This document shows positions 1 through 5,677 of a stretch of 5,831 bases of DNA, piece by piece. Source of the DNA: Parachlamydia sp. (lineage in GTDB: Bacteria; Chlamydiota; Chlamydiia; Chlamydiales; Parachlamydiaceae). The number at the start of each line of letters is the position of its first letter. The stretch's first letter is position 1. The notes beneath the pieces are model-generated. The model did not search any database. It had not been told where the DNA came from and saw only the letters and a list, made by a program, of their open reading frames with translations. The position numbers were made by a program, and so were the translations under genes. The stretch lies in the NCBI GenBank assembly GCA_021298935.1, contig JAJTHR010000220.1, positions 1 to 5,831 on the forward strand, read 5' to 3'.

Positions 1-878
1 AAGGGTTGATCGGTTATAAGGTGATCGACCGGTATGCCTTTCTTTACGGAGATCCTCTGTGCAAAGAAGAGAATAGGCTGCAATTAATGCAGGCCTTTTT
101 TCAATTTGCCATCGAAAAAGACCTCAAAAACATCATTACCCTTATTGCAAGTAAAGAGTATACCCAGTGGGCATACCTGCAGGGGATGACCAGGGCAGCC
201 ATCGAATTTGGCTACGAACTTTTTATCGATCCTCATGATGACCCAAGAGCTCACACGGGAACCCATGCAAGCCTTGTCAGACGCAAAATGCGCCATGCCC
301 TTAAAGAAGGGGTAGAGATACAGGAATACACTTCCCCGGATCCGACAGTCGAAGCAGCTTTGGAAAAAGTAAAGACAGCCTGGCTGCAGGGCCGCAAAGG
401 GGCTCAAATCCATATCTCCCATTTGGATTTATTTAATCATCGCCTTGGAAAACGGTGGTTCTACGCCCAGCAAAAGGAGCGCTTTGTTGGCATGGTGATG
501 TTAAGCCGCCTGGAAAGTAAGCAAGGCTGGCTCATCCATCACCTGATTTTTGTGCCTGATGCTCCTCACGGCACGCCTGAAATTTTATTGCTCACGGTGC
601 TGGATGTTTTATCCAAGGAAGGATGTCATTTCGCTACGTTTGGAGCTGTTCCGGCAAACCAATTGGGGGAATTAGTTGGCTTTAAACCTTTTTCCCGCTG
701 TTTTCTACCCCTTGTTTATCGAACGATCAATCGGATGTTTCATTTGGGCGGTAAATTGAAGTTTTGGGAAAAATTTCATCCTGAACAAAAGCCTTGCCTG
801 ATCACTTTTTCTAATGATTCCATTTCGCCGCGCGCTATTTTAGCTCTCATGCGGGCCCTTAATGTTTTTTCGGGTTAA
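1..878 (+). CDS. DUF2156 / LPG-synthase C-terminal-like protein (5' end probably outside window)
   Basis: The frame is open from the left edge to a TAA at 876-878, so the protein probably begins upstream; the first in-window start is a TTG at 6 (290 residues from there), with no convincing ribosome binding site visible. Numbering from that TTG, I see a GDP motif (15-17) followed by a helix and an 'FAIEKDLKNIITLIAS' strand, a basic helix LVRRKMRHALKEG (90-102), WLQGRK (126-131), a core strand region (160-183), GEL-VGFKP (221-228), and an ending LGGKLKFWEKFHPE (247-260). This order matches the C-terminal GNAT-like domain of MprF-type lysyl-phosphatidylglycerol synthases (DUF2156), which transfer amino acids from aminoacyl-tRNA to membrane lipid. 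No membrane helices of the MprF flippase half are seen in the window. Substrate and reaction are inferred from family resemblance only; stand-alone DUF2156 proteins are often uncharacterised. Confidence 0.68.
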   Translation, partial: GLIGYKVIDRYAFLYGDPLCKEENRLQLMQAFFQFAIEKDLKNIITLIASKEYTQWAYLQGMTRAAIEFGYELFIDPHDDPRAHTGTHASLVRRKMRHALKEGVEIQEYTSPDPTVEAALEKVKTAWLQGRKGAQIHISHLDLFNHRLGKRWFYAQQKERFVGMVMLSRLESKQGWLIHHLIFVPDAPHGTPEILLLTVLDVLSKEGCHFATFGAVPANQLGELVGFKPFSRCFLPLVYRTINRMFHLGGKLKFWEKFHPEQKPCLITFSNDSISPRAILALMRALNVFSG

Positions 879-902
879 TATGTTTATTAATTACTAAGTT
901 TG

Positions 903-931
903 TTGAAAATAAATAAAAAACTGAGTACAAT
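903..931 (+). promoter_or_regulatory. sigma70-type promoter for the hydrolase-permease operon
   Basis: A -35 TTGAAA (903-908) and a -10 TACAAT (926-931) are separated by exactly 17 bases, which is optimal for the housekeeping sigma factor. Transcription would start near 938 and give a leader of about 25 bases. The surrounding 879-961 gap is very AT-rich and shows no terminator for the upstream gene. Chance matches are common in such AT-rich DNA, but the position and spacing are right. Confidence 0.6.
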
Positions 932-961
932 TAAAAAACTATTTAAAATTTTAAGGTTGTT

Positions 962-1696
962 ATGTTTAAGCCTGTCATTGGTATTTCAGCCAGCATTTTG
1001 ATGATCGAATCAGGCAGTTTTAAAGGAAGGGAAAGGGCGTTTACAGGTCAGGATTACGTGAAAGCTATTCATCATGCGGGAGGCATCCCTGTCATCCTAC
1101 CCATTGTGGCTGATGAAACAGTGGCATTGCAGCAGCTCGAATGTGTCGACGGACTTCTCCTGACCGGTGGTTTTGATGTGCATCCTTTCTTTTATCAGGA
1201 AGAGCCGCAGCCTTTACTGCAGACAATTTGTCCGGACAGGGATTCTTTTGAAATCCTCTTATCAAGGGCCGCCGATCAACATAAGAAACCTGTTTTAGGC
1301 ATTTGCCGCGGCTTGCAAATTTTAAACGTCGCTTTTGGGGGAACTCTCTATCAGGATATTCAAACTAACAGCACACTGCAGCATTTTCAACATGCAGAGG
1401 GCAAGGTCCCGACCCATGCCGTAGATATTGTAGATGGATCGCTCTTAAAAACAATTATTGGCGAAAAATCGCTACTTGCAAATAGTTTTCATCATCAGGC
1501 AGTGAAAGAATTGGCGCCCTCTTTCCGAGTGAGCGGTAAGGCCCGTGATGGGATGATTGAAGCGATTGAGAAAGTCGACCACCCCTATATTTTAGGCGTT
1601 CAATGGCATCCTGAACTCATGCTTGAAAAACGCAGCGACATCCATCGCCTTTTTGAAAGTTTTGTGGAAGCCAGTAAAGAATTGGTGAAAGCTTGA
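962..1696 (+). CDS. gamma-glutamyl-gamma-aminobutyrate hydrolase family protein (peptidase C26, class I GATase-like)
   Basis: This 244-residue protein is close to the usual length of PuuD-type hydrolases, which are cytoplasmic enzymes cleaving the gamma-glutamyl amide bond (for example gamma-Glu-GABA to glutamate and GABA in putrescine breakdown). The whole fold is visible: N-terminal PVIGISAS (4-11), the conserved AGGIPVILP (39-47), an oxyanion-loop region LLLTGGFDVHP (65-75), the nucleophile elbow GICRGLQ-ILNVAFGG with Cys115 (113-127), HHQAVK (177-182), and GVQWHPE with His217 and Glu219 (212-219). The catalytic triad Cys-His-Glu is therefore intact. The ATG at 962 has an AAGG (953-956) five bases upstream. 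The gene overlaps the permease by four bases, so the two are surely co-transcribed. The exact substrate cannot be read from sequence; other gamma-glutamyl amides or peptides are possible. Confidence 0.9.
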   Translation: MFKPVIGISASILMIESGSFKGRERAFTGQDYVKAIHHAGGIPVILPIVADETVALQQLECVDGLLLTGGFDVHPFFYQEEPQPLLQTICPDRDSFEILLSRAADQHKKPVLGICRGLQILNVAFGGTLYQDIQTNSTLQHFQHAEGKVPTHAVDIVDGSLLKTIIGEKSLLANSFHHQAVKELAPSFRVSGKARDGMIEAIEKVDHPYILGVQWHPELMLEKRSDIHRLFESFVEASKELVKA

Positions 1697-2997
1697 CCCT
1701 TTCCACAGAAAAAGAAAAATTAGGCTTGGCTAGCATCATCTTACTTGGAATCAATGCAATTATCGGGTCGGGCATTTTTTTGCTTCCCGGGACCATTTCT
1801 TCTCATACCGGAAATGCTTATTTGCCGACCTACGCCTTTGTAACCCTGCTTGTTTTTTCGGTTTCCTGGTGTTTTGCCAAGTGTGCGGCCCTTTTTAAAA
1901 GAGATGGGGGCGCTTACATCTATGCCAGAGAAGCCTTTGGCGATTTCATCGGGTTTGAAATTGGACTGATGCGTTGGGTTATTGGGATGATCGCGTGGGC
2001 GGCTTTAGCGGTCGGCTTCGTCATGGCTGCCGCTTCCATTTTTCCTTTCCTTGCAACAGACCCTTATCGGAGCCTAATTATTTTGGCGACTGTTGGGATC
2101 CTGGGACTGATCAATTTGGCAGGCGTCCGTTTTCTAAAAATATTCAATAATTTATTGACGGGCGCTAAGCTCATCCCTCTTTTTCTTTTTATTGCCGTCG
2201 GCATTTTTTTTATTCACCCTGAGAATTTGACCCATTTTAAGATAACTGCCGGGGAAACGCCCCATTTAGGAAATGGCGCGCTAATCATGTTTTATGCCTT
2301 TGGAGGTTTTGAAGGGCTGGTTGTAGCTGCCGGTGAAATGAGAAACCCTAAGAAAAATTTGCCGATTGCTATTTTTGCTGTCATGAGCGTTTGCGCCTTT
2401 TTTTATTTGATGATTCAACTGATTGCCTTAGGGATACTCGGCAATCAGTTGGCAGGAAGTGAAACCCCGCTTAGCCAGGCTGCCTATCAAATTTTTGGAG
2501 ATTATGGGCTCTGGTTAATGACCGTTGGAATGCTCATCTCCATCGGGGGAGTGAATTTATCGGCCTCCTTCGTGACCCCCCTTAGTGCAGCCGCATTGGC
2601 TGAGGATGCTTTTCTCCCTAGGTGGATGGCAGAGCGTAATCAAAAAAATGCACCAACTGGAGCCATTATTGCGACTGTCGCGCTGACTGCCCTTATCGCC
2701 CTGTCAGGAAGTTTTTCACAGCTTGCCGCCATTAGCGTTGTTTCGCGCTTTGCCCAATATGTGACGACCTGTTTGGCTGTTCCTATTCTCTATTCACGTC
2801 AATGGAAAGAAATGGATCTTTTGAATAAGCTTTTAATTGTTGCCATTCCACCTATTGCATTAGGAGGTATTACCGTTCTGCTTTGGAATGCTTCAATCGA
2901 TCAAATTTATTGGGGACTTGGGGCTTTGCTGCCAGGAACGGTGATCTATTACCTGCAAACGGGAGTGTGCAAAAGAAAGGTAAGCATGGACACGTAA
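1693..2997 (+). CDS. APC-family amino acid/polyamine permease (12 TM)
   Basis: This 434-residue inner-membrane transporter belongs to the amino acid-polyamine-organocation superfamily, with closest resemblance to the basic amino acid/polyamine antiporter group (AdiC/PotE/CadB, usually about 440 residues). TM1 carries the substrate-binding loop IIGSGIFLLPG (23-33), followed by GGAYIYAREAFGDFIGF (72-88) after TM2, and MFYAFGGFEGLVVAAGEMRNP (199-219) for TM6 and its following loop. Hydrophobic segments lie at about 13-33, 45-67, 97-118, 127-147, 155-175, 194-214, 225-247, 271-300, 322-341, 345-367, 378-398 and 403-421. The start is a TTG nested with the hydrolase TGA (TTGA overlap), with GGTGA at 1684-1688 as a possible ribosome binding site; the next in-frame ATG (residue 95) would lose TM1-2. 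Coupling to a gamma-glutamyl hydrolase suggests it carries a glutamyl compound, GABA or a related amine, but this is inference. No strong terminator follows. Confidence 0.9.
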   Translation: MTLSTEKEKLGLASIILLGINAIIGSGIFLLPGTISSHTGNAYLPTYAFVTLLVFSVSWCFAKCAALFKRDGGAYIYAREAFGDFIGFEIGLMRWVIGMIAWAALAVGFVMAAASIFPFLATDPYRSLIILATVGILGLINLAGVRFLKIFNNLLTGAKLIPLFLFIAVGIFFIHPENLTHFKITAGETPHLGNGALIMFYAFGGFEGLVVAAGEMRNPKKNLPIAIFAVMSVCAFFYLMIQLIALGILGNQLAGSETPLSQAAYQIFGDYGLWLMTVGMLISIGGVNLSASFVTPLSAAALAEDAFLPRWMAERNQKNAPTGAIIATVALTALIALSGSFSQLAAISVVSRFAQYVTTCLAVPILYSRQWKEMDLLNKLLIVAIPPIALGGITVLLWNASIDQIYWGLGALLPGTVIYYLQTGVCKRKVSMDT

Positions 2998-3019
2998 AGG
3001 CCCATGCATAAGCGCAAGA

Positions 3020-3178
3020 CTATTTTCTATTTGGACGGCATTTTTTGCAGCCAAAATCTTTTTGAACGCCTTCTTCAGTTGTGTTTTCATTTTTATTTAC
3101 ATCATCTGTAACGACGCTTGCAGATAAGAAATTCATCGCCAACATAGAGATTCCGAAAAATGTCATTAAAGCTTTCAT
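3020..3178 (-). CDS. small exported CxxC peptide (52 aa, hypothetical)
   Basis: Reading leftward from an ATG at 3178 to a TAG at 3020-3022 gives 52 residues. AAGGA (complement of 3186-3190) sits seven bases before this ATG, which is why I prefer it to the longer frame that would begin at 3250. The N terminus has one Lys and then a hydrophobic stretch, MKALMTFFGISMLAMNFLSA, a plausible Sec signal peptide with cleavage near residue 20. The predicted mature part is about 32 residues: an acidic/polar linker with Asn, Thr and Glu, then a basic tail DFGCKKCRPNRK with Cys44 and Cys47. I recognise no family. Its stop lies 22 bases from the permease stop (convergent), and its 5' end faces the large gene at 3349 (divergent). 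A secreted or periplasmic role is inferred; a metal-binding or disulfide pair is possible for the CxxC. Confidence 0.6.
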   Translation of the reverse strand: MKALMTFFGISMLAMNFLSASVVTDDVNKNENTTEEGVQKDFGCKKCRPNRK

Positions 3179-3279
3179 AATAAGATCCTTTTTTTGTGTT
3201 TGATTGAATCCCTTGAAGGATTCGTGAAAAAAATTAACGCATGGAAACAAAAAAATCTACATTTTTTCATATTTTTAAT

Positions 3280-3309
3280 CTTAATTTATTAAGTCTTAAC
3301 GTTAATAAG
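3280..3309. promoter_or_regulatory. paired palindromes in the divergent promoter gap, possible operator
   Basis: Two similar near-palindromes lie one base apart: CTTAATTTATTAAG (3280-3293) and CTTAACGTTAATAAG (3295-3309). The second contains the perfect palindrome TTAACGTTAA (3296-3305). They end two bases before the TACAAT -10 box of the downstream gene, so a bound protein would block that promoter and might also affect the minus-strand small gene. No known operator matches that I can name, and AT-rich DNA yields such symmetry by chance. Confidence 0.3.
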
Positions 3310-3316
3310 ATACAAT
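3289..3316 (+). promoter_or_regulatory. probable promoter of the 702-residue protein gene
   Basis: A good -10 TACAAT (3311-3316), the same hexamer as in the promoter at 903-931, is preceded at 16 bases by a weak -35 TTAAGT (3289-3294). The start of transcription would be near 3323 and the ribosome binding site AAAAGGG (3334-3340) eight bases before the ATG at 3349. The -35 is poor, which would fit a promoter that needs an activator or is only weakly active. Confidence 0.4.
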
Positions 3317-3348
3317 AAATTTTTTAAATAATAAAAAGGGTTTAAGTT

Positions 3349-5457
3349 ATGGTCGCACATATTCCTAATAGTCAAGCAGTTATTGATAATTGGTCCTCTG
3401 AGCGTAAAATTTCAAAACAGGCAGGAGTAGGAATTGGCGGACATCTTTTGAGAGCCGTTGGTTTAGTCGCAGGCCTTGCCGTTTATGTTCTTTTGGGCAT
3501 TGTATCTGTTATCTATCAGGGAATGGCGCAATTAAGGGAAAAATATCTTGCAACCTATCGGCCGAACCATGTTACACCCGCTATTCGTCAAATGAAAGCT
3601 CAAGAAGAATTCGACAAATTCCAAACCATGCAACAAGTTATCAAGGATTTTCCGGCCATCCAAACCCTTATTACAAAGGATGCTGCGCATGAATTGACAA
3701 AAGATTTAAAGCAGAAATTGGAAAGTAGCGAAACAGTGCAGAATAAAGGGGCACGCCTCATCCTACGCATGATGGGCAGCAAAGACTCTTTTAATCCGAT
3801 TTGGTTAAAGGCGATTAAGGATCCGGAAATTATCGCAAGCCTCTCCTTTTCAAATATTGGCATTGCGCCGCAAGCCTTTATTGAAACCATTTGCCGTAAA
3901 TACCCCGATTTGCAAATGGATGCCCATACAATTGATTGGGCCCTTGTTTCGAAGAAAGCTTTAAAGAACAAGCTTTCCGGAAAAAGAATTGAGGTTGAGG
4001 TCGCCAAATATCAAAAAACAATCGAAGCACTGCTTACACAGCTAAACTCCAGCGGCACAAGTCCTGCCACGCAGAATCCCCAATTCATTGCCGCTTTAAG
4101 ACAAGCCCTCAATAGCCCTGTTTATCAGGCAATTAAAGAAGATACAACAGATCAGTCGGTCAAATTGCTGCACCGTTTTGCCGTGGACATGTGGAATCGG
4201 GCTCCCTCAATGGAAGCCTATTCAAAATTGGGGTCCTGCATTCTGCAAGAGGCTTCTTTTGGCAGCGACAATCAGGAAAAAAGCGGAGTGAAGCTGGCCG
4301 AAAAACTGGCCAAGTCCCATGCCATGATGGAGCAGCAGCATTACAGCGCCCACGGTCTTGCCAACTTCCCTTATGCGTTGGCCCATCCAAAGCAAGCCTT
4401 AGGTGCATTGGCAAGTGAAGGCGGAGCTGTCAGGCATATCCCCGGGATGTTTGGCATGGATGTTTACGATTCGCACGGTACTCTGGCCAATAATCCCTCT
4501 CTTCAGGGCGTCACACCCATCATGCAAGGGGATCAACAGATCGCCAAGGTGCATAATTGCTATGGGGGATCTCCTACGATTGGGGACAACGAAATTGCAC
4601 CCGAAATGAAGGCTGCCATCCAGGCTGCAGAAAACAACCAGATGGCCGCGCCACAGGATCGCGATGATAAAGTACCCATGTTGGTAGTTTATAATAACTT
4701 GCAAAATTTAGATAAGTCAGGCGGAGAAGGGCCGCGCAGTCACTCCATCATGCTTTTAAATAAAAAATATCCCCTGTCTTTTAGAGGGACAACGTTTGCC
4801 AAAGATTCCAGGCTTTATTTAATGCATAAAGCAGAAGATGTCGTTTGGACAGGTCCGGCTCAATTTGCATCCATTCTAAACAATCAGCTATTAAGAAGCT
4901 TCGATCCGGCCGAGAAAGGGCATGGATTTTATTTCCATGGAGGCCCGGAAAAGTGGGCGCCTCTCTTTGATGCTTCTTTAAATGCAGCAGTTGTTCATTT
5001 TGACGCCATGGCACGGCAGGATCCTGAGCATTATGCTTCCTTCTCAGCCAAAGAATTACAAGGGGCTTTTCAAGAGTATGTCTATTCGCTCCTGAACACC
5101 GCTAATGAATTGAATGCTGCTGAAACAATAGCCGGAAGGGGAATTTTCGGCTTTTTGATCATGGCGATTACTGCTTGCAAAGAAAATATCGATCGGGGCG
5201 GAATGGAAAATACTAAATATCTATATACCCGTTTAACGGACGCAATGCCTTCAAAAGAGTGGGAGGAAATGATAATGGGAGCGATGCACAGCCGCGCGCT
5301 TTCTGCAAGGGACAGAATTATTTTATCTGCCCGTTTACCACAGATTTTGGCCTTTATGAAGACAAATCAGCCCGGCCAGTTCAGACAAGAGATGGCTCAG
5401 GCAACCTCTGATATGGGCTTTCAATTATCGCTTGGCGATTTCCAACCCTTTGTTTAA
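3349..5457 (+). CDS. uncharacterised 702-residue protein with N-terminal hydrophobic segment and C-terminal CX5R phosphatase-like motif
   Basis: I do not recognise a full-length family. The start ATG has AAAAGGG eight bases upstream. After a polar N terminus (1-26), a single hydrophobic segment spans about 33-57 and could be a membrane anchor. Residues 80-330 are mostly charged and helical in appearance. Residues 331-480 are richer in Gly, His and Pro, with HNCYGGSPTIGDNE (402-415), VPMLVVYNN (442-450), GGEGPRSHSIMLLNKKYPLSFRGTTF (458-483). At 599-623 a hydrophobic strand, IFGFLIMAITA, leads into CKENIDRGGME (Cys610, Lys611, Asp615, Arg616) and then a helix. This strand-loop-helix with CX5R matches the active-site P-loop of cysteine phosphatases; the CKxxxDR form is typical of SopB/IpgD, SidF and inositol polyphosphate 4-phosphatases. 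Against it, the usual Thr/Ser after Arg is Gly, and the inner Lys of CKxxKDR is Ile. A host-directed phosphoinositide or protein phosphatase is inferred, not shown. The gene stands alone, with its own promoter and a terminator-like hairpin. Confidence 0.9.
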   Translation: MVAHIPNSQAVIDNWSSERKISKQAGVGIGGHLLRAVGLVAGLAVYVLLGIVSVIYQGMAQLREKYLATYRPNHVTPAIRQMKAQEEFDKFQTMQQVIKDFPAIQTLITKDAAHELTKDLKQKLESSETVQNKGARLILRMMGSKDSFNPIWLKAIKDPEIIASLSFSNIGIAPQAFIETICRKYPDLQMDAHTIDWALVSKKALKNKLSGKRIEVEVAKYQKTIEALLTQLNSSGTSPATQNPQFIAALRQALNSPVYQAIKEDTTDQSVKLLHRFAVDMWNRAPSMEAYSKLGSCILQEASFGSDNQEKSGVKLAEKLAKSHAMMEQQHYSAHGLANFPYALAHPKQALGALASEGGAVRHIPGMFGMDVYDSHGTLANNPSLQGVTPIMQGDQQIAKVHNCYGGSPTIGDNEIAPEMKAAIQAAENNQMAAPQDRDDKVPMLVVYNNLQNLDKSGGEGPRSHSIMLLNKKYPLSFRGTTFAKDSRLYLMHKAEDVVWTGPAQFASILNNQLLRSFDPAEKGHGFYFHGGPEKWAPLFDASLNAAVVHFDAMARQDPEHYASFSAKELQGAFQEYVYSLLNTANELNAAETIAGRGIFGFLIMAITACKENIDRGGMENTKYLYTRLTDAMPSKEWEEMIMGAMHSRALSARDRIILSARLPQILAFMKTNQPGQFRQEMAQATSDMGFQLSLGDFQPFV

Positions 5458-5460
5458 CGC

Positions 5461-5501
5461 AACTAACAAAGCTCTGGCCATCCGCCAGAGCTTTGTTAGT
5501 T
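5461..5501 (+). terminator. strong stem-loop after the 702-residue protein gene
   Basis: AACTAACAAAGCTCTGGC (5461-5478) pairs perfectly with 5484-5501 around a five-base CATCC loop, giving an 18-bp stem that begins three bases after the TAA stop codon. The core GCTCTGGC is GC-rich and the base of the stem is AT-rich. The downstream tract TAGTTCTTTCCC is only moderately T-rich, so termination may be helped by the T residues within the right arm, or the hairpin may mainly protect the mRNA 3' end. Confidence 0.75.
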
Positions 5502-5540
5502 AGTTCTTTCCCACCTTCGGTTATGTCAACAAATTTTTAA

Positions 5541-5570
5541 TCACTTGGTCACAAAATGGTAACTAAGTGA
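5541..5570. repeat. imperfect 12-bp hairpin in the gene-free 3' flank
   Basis: TCACTTGGTCAC (5541-5552) pairs with GTAACTAAGTGA (5559-5570) around the loop AAAATG, with one G-T wobble and one mismatch. No coding sequence adjoins it. It is not followed by a T-run in either direction, so it is not an ordinary terminator. The rest of 5502-5677 is AT-rich; I see no supported gene or RNA there. Confidence 0.4.
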
Positions 5571-5677
5571 CTATAAGGATATATTTCCTTGAGTGGTTGA
5601 TGAAAATAACATGTTAATAATTACAGTCATTAAATTAAAAAATTGAACATGAAAAAAACACAAAAATTTATTTATAC

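Noticed and set aside
2893..3090. A 65-codon minus-strand frame across the permease 3' end.
   Set aside because: It overlaps the end of the permease and the small-peptide gene in another frame and encodes nothing recognisable.
3179..3250. A longer version of the small minus-strand gene starting at 3250 (76 residues).
   Set aside because: The extra N terminus would bury the signal-peptide-like stretch, covers the leader hairpin, and lacks a ribosome binding site, while the ATG at 3178 has AAGGA at good spacing.
4160..4704. Several open frames on both strands inside the large gene.
   Set aside because: They lie wholly within the 702-residue gene, have no ribosome binding sites or recognisable motifs, and are best explained as shadows of its codon pattern.
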